This document shows positions 13,794-21,659 of a DNA stretch of 33,985 nucleotides, piece after piece. The stretch spans positions 1-33,985 of the IMG/VR virus record IMGVR_UViG_3300048586_000894. One strand, given 5' to 3'. The notes beneath the pieces were generated by a model that saw nothing but the letters and a program-made list of their open reading frames with translations, was not told the DNA's origin and ran no database searches. A program made the position numbers and the translations under genes. Positions within the stretch are counted from its first letter, which is position 1, and each line of letters begins with the position of its first letter. Source of the stretch: a virus.

Positions 13794-14480
13794 ATGACCA
13801 CAGACCTCGAGGTCCGCGTCCGCACGGACCTGGTGCAGTTCCGCGCGGCCGAGCATGGATCCGGATCAGCGGGAACCCTGGCCGGCCACGCCGCGGTCTA
13901 CAACCGCCTCAGCCAGAACCTCGGCGGGTTCGTCGAGCAGGTCGACCCCGGCGCGTTCACCCAGTCGCTGGCCGACGGCGGCCCGGTCCTGGCCCGCTAC
14001 AACCACGACGACAACTACCTGCTCGGCACGTCCGAGGCGGAGACGCTGCGCGTGTGGTCGGACAACGTCGGCCTGCCCTATGAGGTCGACCTGCCCGAGA
14101 CCGGCGCCGGCCGCGATGTCGCGGTGCTCGCCGACCGCGGCGACGTGCGCTACTCGTCGTTCGCGTTCCGCACCATCAGCGACGCGTGGAGCGTCACCGA
14201 GCAGGGCTTCCCGCTGCGGACGCTGCTGGCCGTGCAGCTCGTCGACGTCGCGCCGGTGAACAACCCGGCCTACCGCGACACCAGCGTCGGGATGCGCTCC
14301 CTCGCGGAGCGCACCGGCATCGACCCTGCCGACATCAGCTCGGTCGGGGTCGAGGAGATCCGAGCCCGGATCCTCAAGGACGCCGCCGAGAGGGCGGAGC
14401 AGGAGGCAGACGACCTGGGCGACACCCGGTCCCTGCTCGGCCTGCGCAGGCGCATCCTCGACCTCGAGGCGCAGCGCTGA
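13794..14480 (+). CDS. HK97-type prohead maturation protease
   Basis: A 228-residue serine protease that would trim the scaffolding region of the capsid protein during head maturation. The N-terminal 150 residues fit family U35/S78: GHAAVYNRLS, then VLARYNHDDNYLLGT (catalytic His candidate H71), then RYSSFAFRT (catalytic Ser candidate S121 or S122), and VDVAPVNNPAYRDT, the conserved end of the fold. The charged helical tail (AERAEQEADDLGD) may act in assembly. The ATG at 13794 follows GAGGAG. Position between portal and capsid is canonical. Confidence 0.92.
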   Translation: MTTDLEVRVRTDLVQFRAAEHGSGSAGTLAGHAAVYNRLSQNLGGFVEQVDPGAFTQSLADGGPVLARYNHDDNYLLGTSEAETLRVWSDNVGLPYEVDLPETGAGRDVAVLADRGDVRYSSFAFRTISDAWSVTEQGFPLRTLLAVQLVDVAPVNNPAYRDTSVGMRSLAERTGIDPADISSVGVEEIRARILKDAAERAEQEADDLGDTRSLLGLRRRILDLEAQR

Positions 14481-14562
14481 TCGACCCCGCGCGCTTGGGA
14501 GAAACCCGGCGCGCACGTCCCGCCCTCTTGGGCACACCCGATCGACAGAAGGGAGCCGTGCC

Positions 14563-15783
14563 ATGTCGCACGAGCTCGTGAAGACCCTGGCGGAGAAGCG
14601 CCAGAACATCTGGGCGGAGTCGCGTGCTCTGCTCGACAAGGCCGCGGAGGAGAAGCGCGACCTCACCGCCGAGGAGTCCGAGACCTTCGAGCGCCAGTCC
14701 GCCGACCTCACCGCGCTGCGCTCGCGCATCGACGGCATCGAGGAGACGATGCGCGAGAACGCCGAGGCCGAGGCCACCGAGAAGCGTCTCCTGGGCGACG
14801 CCCGCGAGGACAAGCGCACCAACGACGCCGGCGACACCGAGACGCAGCTGCGCTCGTTCCTCAAGGGCGAGACCCGCTCGTTCGGGTTCGGTGCCGACTC
14901 CAAGGTCTGGCACCGTGCCCTGTCCAAGGGCACCGCCACGGCCGGTGGCAACACGGTGCCGACGACGTTCTACGACCAGCTGGTCGAGCACCTCGTCGAC
15001 ACCACCAGCGTGCTGCAGGCCGGCGCGACCGTCCTCAACACCTCGTCCGGCGAGGTCATCGAGGTCCCGGTCACGACCAGCCACGGTGCGGCGGCCGCGG
15101 TCGCGGAGGCCGGCACCCTCGCCGGCACCGACCCGGCGTTCGCCAAGCGCACCCTCGGCGCGTTCAAGTTCGGTCAGCTGGTGAAGCTGTCCCGCGAGCT
15201 CGTCGACGACACCGCCGTCGACCTGCTCGGCTACGTCGCCCGCGCCACCGGCCGCAACGTCGGCCTGGCGCTCGGCGGCAAGCTGTGCACGGGCGCCGGC
15301 ACCACCGAGCCCTGGGGCATCATCACCCGCGCCACCACCGGTGTCACCGGCGGCGCGGGCGTCACCGGAGCGTTCACGGCGGACAACCTCATCGACCTGA
15401 TGTTCTCCGTCGTCAGCCCCTACCGGAAGAACGGGTCGTGGCTGACCAAGGACGCCTCCCTCGGCTCCATGCGCAAGCTCAAGGACGGCGCCGGCCGCTA
15501 CCTGTTCGACCCCGCGGCCACGTTCGGGCAGCCCGACACGCTGCTCGGTCGTCCGATCTACACCGACGCCAACATGGCGTCGGTGGGCCTCAGCGCCAAG
15601 TCGGTCGCGTTCGGCGACATCTCGACGTACTTCGTCCGCATCGCGGGCGGCGTGCGCTTCGAGCGGTCGGACGACTTCGCGTTCGACAGCGACCAAGTCA
15701 CCTTCCGCGCCATCATCCGCGCCGACGGTGAGCTCGCCGACCAGACGGGCAGCGTGAAGCTGTTCGTCGGCAACGCCGCCTGA
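14563..15783 (+). CDS. Major capsid protein, HK97 fold
   Basis: A 406-residue capsid precursor. Residues 1-85 are a charged coiled coil (scaffolding delta domain), and 85-110 (LRSFLKGETRSFGFG) a probable linker that the protease would remove. The mature domain includes VPTTFYDQLVEHLVDTTSVL, VSRELVDDT-like KLSRELVDDTAVDLLGYVAR, WLTKDASLGSMRKLKD and FGDISTYFVRIAGGVRFERS, all typical of the HK97-fold Phage_capsid family. AGAAGGGAG precedes the ATG. A UNCG-capped hairpin follows the stop by 17 bases. Confidence 0.95.
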   Translation: MSHELVKTLAEKRQNIWAESRALLDKAAEEKRDLTAEESETFERQSADLTALRSRIDGIEETMRENAEAEATEKRLLGDAREDKRTNDAGDTETQLRSFLKGETRSFGFGADSKVWHRALSKGTATAGGNTVPTTFYDQLVEHLVDTTSVLQAGATVLNTSSGEVIEVPVTTSHGAAAAVAEAGTLAGTDPAFAKRTLGAFKFGQLVKLSRELVDDTAVDLLGYVARATGRNVGLALGGKLCTGAGTTEPWGIITRATTGVTGGAGVTGAFTADNLIDLMFSVVSPYRKNGSWLTKDASLGSMRKLKDGAGRYLFDPAATFGQPDTLLGRPIYTDANMASVGLSAKSVAFGDISTYFVRIAGGVRFERSDDFAFDSDQVTFRAIIRADGELADQTGSVKLFVGNAA

Positions 15784-15800
15784 CCCAGGCGTCTTCTCCG

Positions 15801-15824
15801 GCGGGGCGGCTCCGGCCGCCCCGC
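15801..15824 (+). terminator. 10-bp GC hairpin with UNCG tetraloop after the capsid gene
   Basis: GCGGGGCGGC (15801-15810) pairs perfectly with GCCGCCCCGC (15815-15824) around TCCG, a UNCG-class tetraloop closed by C-G. There is no T-run. It may partly terminate transcription or protect the capsid mRNA 3' end, raising capsid output over the genes downstream. Confidence 0.6.
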
Positions 15825-15875
15825 TCGGGGTGGATGCCACGGCTCACCCGCCTGGCCCGACGCAAGGAGACCACC

Positions 15876-16115
15876 ATGCAGGTCAAGCTCATCGCCCAGA
15901 TCTCGGGCACCCGCAACGGCGAGGACTGGCCCGCCCCCGGCGAGCTCGTCGCTCTCCCCGACGACGAGGCCGCCAGCCTCATCCAGAACGGCTTCGCCAT
16001 CGACCCCGACGCCAGCGACGAGGAGACCTCCACGGCTCCCGACGGCGACGTCGAGACCGCGACTCCTCCGGCCAAGAAGAGCGCCGCCAAGAAGACCGCC
16101 GCCAACCCGGCCTGA
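15876..16115 (+). CDS. Small hypothetical structural-region protein, 79 residues
   Basis: The N-terminal half (KLIAQISGTRNGEDWPAPGE, then LVALPDDEAASLIQNGFAID) is a compact domain often seen next to phage capsid genes. The C-terminal half is an acidic Ser/Thr/Asp stretch ending in a Lys/Ala-rich tail (PPAKKSAAKKTAANPA), probably disordered. AAGGAG lies six bases before the ATG at 15876; a start 14 codons earlier overlaps the post-capsid hairpin region less plausibly. Possibly a head-associated protein; function unknown. Confidence 0.65.
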   Translation: MQVKLIAQISGTRNGEDWPAPGELVALPDDEAASLIQNGFAIDPDASDEETSTAPDGDVETATPPAKKSAAKKTAANPA

Positions 16116-16151
16116 ACGCACCTCCGCCACGACGAGAACACGGGAGCAGCG

Positions 16152-16448
16152 ATGGCTGTCACGAAGATCCGGCTGGGCACGAAGGACGACGGCACGCCGC
16201 TGTGGCACTACCACCAGGACGACCCGACGAAGGCCGTCGTCCTCACCGGTCCCATCACGGGCACCGTGGAGCTGCCCGACGGCACCGTCTACGACGTGAC
16301 CGAGGACCTGATCGAGGTCGAGCCCGGTCACGAGCTGCTCGTTTCCAACGCCATCGGTGAGCGTCATGTCGCCGAGGGTCACCCGCTGTTCGTCGGCGAC
16401 CCGGACGCCGACGATCACGGGTTCGTGCACGAGCCGACGGAGGTCTGA
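16152..16448 (+). CDS. Hypothetical head-region protein, 98 residues
   Basis: A small beta-rich protein (TGTVELPDGTVYDVTEDLIE, then VEPGHELLVSNAIGERHVAE) with many Asp and His residues and no membrane segment. GGGAG precedes the ATG. It lies two genes after the capsid and directly before the surface-protein block, so a capsid decoration or head accessory role is possible. I do not recognise the family with certainty. Confidence 0.65.
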   Translation: MAVTKIRLGTKDDGTPLWHYHQDDPTKAVVLTGPITGTVELPDGTVYDVTEDLIEVEPGHELLVSNAIGERHVAEGHPLFVGDPDADDHGFVHEPTEV

Positions 16449-16450
16449 CC

Positions 16451-16822
16451 ATGCCGCTCGCATCCGCCGCGGCCGCCAACGCCGCCCTCAACGGCCTGGA
16501 CGGCACTGGCGCGTCGAACACCATGACGCACGTGTCGCTGCACACGGCGTCGCCGTCGACGACCGGCGCCAACGAGAACGCCAACAGCGGCTCCTACGCC
16601 CGCCAGGCGTGCTCGTGGAACGCGGCCGCCTCGAGCGCGAAGACCAACTCGACCGCGCTGACGTTCTCCACGCTCGGCACGATCGCCGTGACGCACTTCG
16701 GGACGTGGAACAACGCGACCTACGGTGCTGGCACCTACTCCATCGGCGGTGCGCTGTCCGCGTCGGTGACCGCGGCGAGCATCACGATCGCCGCCGGCGC
16801 CATCACCCTGTCGGCCAGCTGA
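16451..16822 (+). CDS. Phage fibre-like protein, 123 residues
   Basis: The opening pattern SAAAANAALNGLDG, then THVSLHTASPSTTGANENAN and SGSYARQACSW, matches small actinophage proteins annotated as tail fibre proteins. The rest is Ser/Thr/Ala-rich beta repeats ending ITIAAGAITLSAS. It lies two bases after the preceding stop and four before the glycine-rich gene. Location between capsid and connector raises the possibility that it decorates the head or neck rather than the tail. Confidence 0.7.
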   Translation: MPLASAAAANAALNGLDGTGASNTMTHVSLHTASPSTTGANENANSGSYARQACSWNAAASSAKTNSTALTFSTLGTIAVTHFGTWNNATYGAGTYSIGGALSASVTAASITIAAGAITLSAS

Positions 16823-16825
16823 GCC

Positions 16826-17932
16826 ATGGCCGACGCGCTCGCCAACTTCGCTGTCTCCACGGTTGCGACCGCGCCGTCCCCGGCGACGTCCGGGACCAGC
16901 CTCGTCGTCGCCGCGGGCGAAGGAGCACGCTTCCCCGACCCGGCAACCGTCGGGCCGTACAACGTCACCCTCGTGCCCGTCTCGACCGCGCCGGAGCTCT
17001 ACTACACGACCGCTGAGATCGTCCGCGTCACGGCGAAGTCGACGGACACGCTGACGATCACCCGCGCGCAGGAGTCGACCACGGCCCGCAGCGTGGCAAC
17101 CGGCTGGCTGGTGGCGCTCGTCCTCACCACGGCGAGCGTCACATCGCGATCGCCCAAGGTCGAGGCGTTCACGTCGAACGGCACCTGGACCAAGGAGCCG
17201 GGAGCCGATGCCGTCGAGGTGACCTGCATCGGTCCTGGCGGCCCCGGCGGTGGTGGTCGGTGCGGGGTGACGTCCACGGCGCGCGGCGGTGGCGGTGGCG
17301 GAGCGGGCGGCGGCTGGTCGCGGGCGGTGTTCGCGGCTGCGTCTCTCGGCGCCACCGAGACCGTCACCGTCAACGGCACGGTCACCGGTGGCGTGGGCGC
17401 GTCAGCCACCGCCGACGGCACCACTGCCTCGGCCGGTGTCGCCACGACGTTCGGCTCGAAGCTGCGAGCCGGACCGGGCGGCGCCGGCGGTGGTGGAACG
17501 TCCGGTGCCGGTGCGGCCGGGTCCGCGTCCGGGGGGCTGATCTTCGGTGTCGCCGGCGCAGCTGGCTCGAGCGGTGCCGCAGCGGCCGGTAACGCAGGCA
17601 ACGGTGGCGGGCCGACGGGCGGCGGTGGCGGCGGTGGCCTGTCGACTGCGAACGCGCTGCTCGCTGCGGGCACGGGCGGCATCTCGAACATGATCTCCGG
17701 GTCGGCCACAGCCGTGAACACCGCCGGAGCGAGCGGCGCAGCGAACAGCGCCGTTTGTGGCCAGGGCGGCGGCGGTGGTTCGGCATCTGTCGCTGGGGCA
17801 GCCAACGACGGCGGTGCCGGCGGCACCTACGGCGGCGGCGGGGGCGGCGGTGGCGCATCCGTCAACGGTCAGAAGGCCGGCAACGGCGGCACCGGCGCCG
17901 GCGGCATCTGCCTGGTCATCACGTTCTTCTAG
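16826..17932 (+). CDS. Glycine-rich adhesin-like fibre protein
   Basis: A 368-residue protein. Residues 1-105 form a domain found at the start of actinophage fibre proteins (EIVRVTAKSTDTLTITRAQE, then TTARSVATGW). Residues 115-368 are extremely glycine-rich, with runs of six to eight Gly (for example near 148 and 260) separated by Ala/Ser/Thr segments, and end in GGICLVITFF. This resembles the polyglycine sandwich of receptor-binding adhesins such as T-even gp38, though homology cannot be claimed by eye. Two cysteines lie at the domain edges. Likely surface-exposed and variable. Confidence 0.7.
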   Translation: MADALANFAVSTVATAPSPATSGTSLVVAAGEGARFPDPATVGPYNVTLVPVSTAPELYYTTAEIVRVTAKSTDTLTITRAQESTTARSVATGWLVALVLTTASVTSRSPKVEAFTSNGTWTKEPGADAVEVTCIGPGGPGGGGRCGVTSTARGGGGGGAGGGWSRAVFAAASLGATETVTVNGTVTGGVGASATADGTTASAGVATTFGSKLRAGPGGAGGGGTSGAGAAGSASGGLIFGVAGAAGSSGAAAAGNAGNGGGPTGGGGGGGLSTANALLAAGTGGISNMISGSATAVNTAGASGAANSAVCGQGGGGGSASVAGAANDGGAGGTYGGGGGGGGASVNGQKAGNGGTGAGGICLVITFF

Positions 17933-17941
17933 GGAGGCAGC

Positions 17942-18904
17942 ATGCTCGGCGCCTCCCCCCTCGGCATCACGCCCCTCGGAGAAGTCCCCTACGTCGCCGC
18001 GTCCGGCGGAGCCGCTGCCGGAACCGGCTCGCTGGCCCTGTCTGGGTCAGGCACCGCTACCGCAAGCGCGTGGGCATCCGGCTCGCTGTCCATCTCCGCC
18101 GCGGCGACTGCGCGCGCCGCAGCCACCGCTTCGGGGTCGCTGTCGCTCTCGGGTTCCGGGACGGCTCAGGCCCCGGTCACCGCCAGCGGCTCCCTGACGA
18201 TCTCGGCCTCCGGCACGGCATCGGCGTCGCCGGCGGCGACGGCCGCGATCGCGATCTCCGCGACGGGCACGGCGCGGGGCGCCGCGACCGCGACCGGCTC
18301 GGTCACCCTGTCCGGGACGGCCGCGGCTCAGGCTCCCGTCACCGCGTCCGGGTTCATCGACCTGTCCGGGACCGCCACGGCGGGCGTAGGCGGCGGACTG
18401 TCCGCGTCGGCCTCCCTGGACCTCAGCGGGGCCGGGACGGCGCGAGCGGCCGCCACAGCGTCGGGCAGCGTCACGCTGACGGGCAGTGCGACCGCAGCAG
18501 CCTCCGCCACCGCTGCAGCGACGCTCTCGATCTCCGGCGTCGCGACCGCGCGAGCAGCTGCCACCAGCACCGCGACGCTCACCATCTCGGCCGCCGCCAC
18601 CGCGGCCGCCAGGGCCACCGCGACCGCCACGGTCACCCTCTCCGCGGGCGCCACCGCCCGGGCGCTCGTCACCGCCGGCACCGCGACGGTCACCCTCAGC
18701 GCCACGGGCACCGCCACGGGGACGGCGTCTGGTGCGCCACCGACGGGTCGCGCCAGGGGTGGCGGGGCCGTCTCTCGCCCCACGAGCGGGGTCCTCGGGC
18801 GCCGCACCGGTGGCGGTCCCGTTCCTGCCCGCCCGACCTCGGGCTCTGCCGCCGTCCCGCGCGTCCGCTCGGGCGCTGCCCGCACCCCGATCACAGGAGG
18901 CTGA
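17942..18904 (+). CDS. Tandem-repeat surface protein (13 copies of an 18-residue unit)
   Basis: A 320-residue protein made of an N-terminal 28-residue lead (MLGASPLGITPLGEVPYVAA), thirteen degenerate repeats and a Pro/Arg/Gly-rich basic tail. The unit is about GSLTLSGSGTARAAATAS: a beta strand of alternating hydrophobics, a small-residue turn and an Ala/Thr segment. Eleven or so units keep exactly 18 residues. The pattern suggests a beta-solenoid or extended fibre. GGGAGG lies just before the ATG, and the glycine-rich gene is nine bases upstream. Function unknown; a fibre or head-surface protein is the best guess. Confidence 0.7.
   Translation: MLGASPLGITPLGEVPYVAASGGAAAGTGSLALSGSGTATASAWASGSLSISAAATARAAATASGSLSLSGSGTAQAPVTASGSLTISASGTASASPAATAAIAISATGTARGAATATGSVTLSGTAAAQAPVTASGFIDLSGTATAGVGGGLSASASLDLSGAGTARAAATASGSVTLTGSATAAASATAAATLSISGVATARAAATSTATLTISAAATAAARATATATVTLSAGATARALVTAGTATVTLSATGTATGTASGAPPTGRARGGGAVSRPTSGVLGRRTGGGPVPARPTSGSAAVPRVRSGAARTPITGG
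18026..18733 (+). repeat. 54-base degenerate tandem repeats, 13 units
   Basis: The DNA encodes units of 18 residues except one of 20 (seventh), one of 19 and a last one of 17. Conservation is higher at protein level (xSLxLSGxGTAxAxxxAS) than at base level, so the array is old or under coding selection rather than freshly duplicated. It is not CRISPR: there are no conserved palindromic repeats and the frame stays open. Confidence 0.8.
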
Positions 18905-18906
18905 AG

Positions 18907-19749
18907 GTGCCGACCTACGAACTCGGGCAGACGCTCACCGTGCAGATCAAGGTCTACAACAGCGCGGACCCGCCGGCGCTCGCCGACCTCGGCGGCGGCG
19001 ACCCGACGTGCACGGTCACCAAGCCCGACGGCACGAACACGGGCGGCACCGTGACGCGGATCGGCGCCGGCACGTACAACGGCTCCCTCGCATCCACCCT
19101 GTACGGGCGTTACCGGTTCACCATGACCGGCACAGGCGCCAACAGCGGCGGACTGCCCTGGTCGAACGTCGTCGACGTGTGGCCGGCCGACCCCCGGTTC
19201 ATCTGCTCCCTCGAGGACGCCAAGGCCGAGCTCAACATCCCGGGCTCGGTCAACGTCGACGACGACGAGCTGCGCCGCTACATCGCCGCCGCCATGCCGA
19301 TCGTCGAGGACGTGGTCGGCCGCGTCGGACCCGGTGTCGTCGAGGTCGAGACGCTCGACGGCGGCAAGGCGGCGGTCCTGCTCTCGCAGCGCGTCCGGTC
19401 CGTGACGTCCGTCGTCGTGGACGGGGTGGCGCTCACCGCATCCGACTACGTCGTGGACGCCGCTGCCGGGATCATCTACGCCGGCAGCGAAGGCGCGGGC
19501 AGGTTCTCGTGGGGTCGGCAGAACGTCGTCGTGACCTACACCTCCGGCGACCAGGCGGTCCCGGCGAACGTCGTCACGGGTGGCGCGATCATCGCTGCGC
19601 ACCTGTACTCCGTCGGGCAGATGTCCCGCTCCGGGCGCGGCCGCACCGACGAGACGTTCGTGACCACCGGTTCCGGGTTCGCTGTCCCGTCCCGCGCCCT
19701 CGAGCTCCTCGGCCCGTCGGCGCACCGCTCCATGCCCGGGTTCGCGTGA
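18907..19749 (+). CDS. Head-tail connector protein, gp6-like, with N-terminal extra domain
   Basis: A 280-residue protein. From about residue 97 it reads as a phage connector: ICSLEDAKAELNIPGSVNVDDDELRRYI, then AMPIVEDVVGRVG, TSVVVDGVALTASDYVVDAA and VPANVVTGGAIIAAHLY. Such proteins extend the portal ring and receive the tail. Residues 1-96 form an additional beta domain (TLTVQIKVYNSADPPALADL, TVTKPDGTN) resembling an immunoglobulin-like decoration and ending in WSNVVDVWPADPRF. The GTG start has AGGAGG upstream. A fused extra domain could project from the neck. Confidence 0.8.
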   Translation: MPTYELGQTLTVQIKVYNSADPPALADLGGGDPTCTVTKPDGTNTGGTVTRIGAGTYNGSLASTLYGRYRFTMTGTGANSGGLPWSNVVDVWPADPRFICSLEDAKAELNIPGSVNVDDDELRRYIAAAMPIVEDVVGRVGPGVVEVETLDGGKAAVLLSQRVRSVTSVVVDGVALTASDYVVDAAAGIIYAGSEGAGRFSWGRQNVVVTYTSGDQAVPANVVTGGAIIAAHLYSVGQMSRSGRGRTDETFVTTGSGFAVPSRALELLGPSAHRSMPGFA

Positions 19750-20213
19750 GCACGCCAGGCGGGTCCGCGTTCAAGGGTGCGCTCTACGACGCGCTCGCCA
19801 CGCTGTGGGCCGCGACGGACCCGGACGTGCACCTGACCTACGGGCCCGCAGGCACGTACAACCCGGCCGAGGTCGTCGAGCTCCTCGACGTCGTCGACAC
19901 CGAGGCCGAAGGCCCCAACGGTGCGCCACGCCGCCGGAACCACGTCCTCGAGCTGACCGGCGTCGTGACCGTCTACCTCGGCGGCGGCGAGGAGGTCGCC
20001 CGTCTCGCCGCCGAGCGCGCGTTCGACCTCGTCGGCGACGTGCACACCTACCTGCAGGACTCCGGCGTCATCGCGACCGTGCAGGGCAACCTCGGGGGCC
20101 AGGTTCTGTGGGCCCGCGTCACCCGCACCGCCCTCACCGAGGACGACGAGTCCCTCGCCGACGGCCGCACCGTGGCCGTCGAGTTCACCGTGACCGCTCT
20201 CGCCCGCTACTGA
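19746..20213 (+). CDS. Neck or tail-terminator protein, probable
   Basis: A 155-residue protein coupled by GTGA overlap to the connector. The pattern AFKGALYDALATLWAATDPD, then VHLTYGPAGTYNPAEVVELL, RRRNHVLELTGVVTVYLGGG and TAVEFTVTALARY-like end (VAVEFTVTALARY) fits small alpha/beta tail-completion proteins that cap the tail tube. Position after the connector and before the tube protein supports this. It could instead be the head-closure protein. Confidence 0.65.
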   Translation: MSTPGGSAFKGALYDALATLWAATDPDVHLTYGPAGTYNPAEVVELLDVVDTEAEGPNGAPRRRNHVLELTGVVTVYLGGGEEVARLAAERAFDLVGDVHTYLQDSGVIATVQGNLGGQVLWARVTRTALTEDDESLADGRTVAVEFTVTALARY

Positions 20214-20228
20214 TCAGGAGACCGCCCC

Positions 20229-20630
20229 ATGTCCACCGTGCTGCTCCGCAACATCAACCCCCTCGGCGCCGTCGATCTCCCGCTGATCGGTCGCGAGGAG
20301 GGCCCGGACCTCGAGCACTACGGCACCCCGGGCGTCGGCTGCCTCGAGCCCGGTGAGGTGTTCGAGGTCGACGCCGACGTCGCCGGCCACGCACCGCACT
20401 GGCGCCCCGTCACCGAGGCCGACTCCGCCGAGTGGCTGCGCTGCCTCGAGGTCCGCGAGGTCCCCGCCGCGACCGAGGACGAGCCCGCCGTCCTCGAGGT
20501 GTTCGACCCGGGTTCCGGGCTGCTCGCGCAGGTCGGCAACTACGAGCTGGTCACCAGCAAGCGCCCGAAGAAGGACCAGGCCGCCGGCGCGTCCGCCGCC
20601 AGCGACACCACGACCGCCCAGGAGGGCTGA
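20229..20630 (+). CDS. Hypothetical tail-region protein, 133 residues
   Basis: An acidic protein with no recognised family. The N-terminal 95 residues are probably folded (VLLRNINPLGAVDLPLIGRE, then GEVFEVDADVAGHAPHW and VLEVFDPGSGLLAQVGNYEL), with a Lys/Ala/Ser/Thr tail. AGGAG precedes the ATG. It lies between the neck protein and the tail tube gene and is probably a structural or assembly component. Confidence 0.6.
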   Translation: MSTVLLRNINPLGAVDLPLIGREEGPDLEHYGTPGVGCLEPGEVFEVDADVAGHAPHWRPVTEADSAEWLRCLEVREVPAATEDEPAVLEVFDPGSGLLAQVGNYELVTSKRPKKDQAAGASAASDTTTAQEG

Positions 20631-20633
20631 TCG

Positions 20634-21653
20634 ATGGCACTGCTTTCCGACTCCTCATGGGGGCTCGCCAACGAGTCGACCCCGGGCACCTACGTCGCCC
20701 CGACCCGCTGGTTCGAGGTCATGTCGCCCGACTTCGACGCTCGCAAGAACGTGAAGCAGGGCAAGGGCATGCGCGTCGGTGCCCGCGTCGCCCGCTCTGC
20801 CCGGCGCGTCGTCACGTCCGCGGACGCCGGAGGCTCCGTCGGCATCGAGGCCGTCTCCAAGGGGCTCGGGCTGCTCCTCGAGTCGATGTTCGGCGTGGGC
20901 GCGTCGACGCTCGTGTCCGGCGCGACCTACCAGCAGCTGTTCACCCCCGCGACCGGCACCGTGGTCCCGTCGAGGACCCTGCAGACCGGCACCGTCCGCG
21001 CCGACGCGTCCGGCACCGTCGACGCGGTGTCGTACCTCGGTGCCGCGGTCGAGTCGTGGGAGCTGGAGATCCCGAACGACGACATCGTGACCCTCAAGGC
21101 CGTGTGGGACGCGATCAACTGGACCACCGCGCAGTCCTACGTCGCCCCGTCCTACCCGGCGGCGCCGTCGCTGTTCCACTGGTCGCACCTGGCCGTCACC
21201 CTCGGTGGCGCCGTCACCGTGCCGACGACGACCGCGCTCGCATCCGGCGGCACCGCAGCGACGAACGTGCGCTCGGTGAAGTTCTCCGGCGACAACCACC
21301 TCAAGAAGGACCGTTTCAACGCCGGCGGCGCCGGCCGCAAGTCCCGCCAGCTCATCGGCGACCTGGACCTGTCCGGCGAGCTCGAGGTCGAGTACATCGA
21401 CACCGTGATCCGCGACGCCTACCTCAACGACACCGCGCTCGCGCTCACCGCGACCCTGACCGGCACCGAGGCGCTGTCGACGGGCACCGCGACCCTGCAG
21501 GTCACCTGCCCGGAGATCAAACTGAACGGCGAGATGCCGAAGGGCAACGACGACGACCTGCCGATCCTCAAGGTGCCGTTCGACATCCTCGACGGCCAGG
21601 TCGCCGGTTCGCCGATCTACGTCGCGCTCCGCACCGCCGACACCGCGCTCTGA
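20634..21653 (+). CDS. Major tail tube protein
   Basis: A 339-residue tube protein whose hexamers stack into the tail. The opening SDSSWGLANESTPGTYVAPT and WFEVMSPDFDARKN is typical of actinophage tail tube proteins, as are AGGSVGIEAVSKGLGLLLES, SYLGAAVESWELEIPNDDI, DVRSVKFSG-like (NVRSVKFSGDN) and the late segment CPEIKLNGEMPKGNDDDLPI. AGGAGG precedes the start. It is longer than minimal tube proteins, leaving room for an inserted surface loop or Ig-like domain near residues 220-270. Confidence 0.87.
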   Translation: MALLSDSSWGLANESTPGTYVAPTRWFEVMSPDFDARKNVKQGKGMRVGARVARSARRVVTSADAGGSVGIEAVSKGLGLLLESMFGVGASTLVSGATYQQLFTPATGTVVPSRTLQTGTVRADASGTVDAVSYLGAAVESWELEIPNDDIVTLKAVWDAINWTTAQSYVAPSYPAAPSLFHWSHLAVTLGGAVTVPTTTALASGGTAATNVRSVKFSGDNHLKKDRFNAGGAGRKSRQLIGDLDLSGELEVEYIDTVIRDAYLNDTALALTATLTGTEALSTGTATLQVTCPEIKLNGEMPKGNDDDLPILKVPFDILDGQVAGSPIYVALRTADTAL

Positions 21654-21659
21654 GCCCTC

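Noticed and set aside
14374-15840. 488-codon minus-strand frame opposite the capsid gene
   Set aside because: It is a shadow of the strongly biased capsid codons; no start signal and no domain.
18026-18733. Tandem repeats considered as a CRISPR array
   Set aside because: The units are contiguous, coding, degenerate at DNA level and without constant direct repeats plus unique spacers; no cas genes nearby.
18328-19725. 465-codon minus-strand frame opposite the repeat protein and connector
   Set aside because: Its repeats merely mirror the 54-base units of the sense gene, and the sense connector has clear family sequence.
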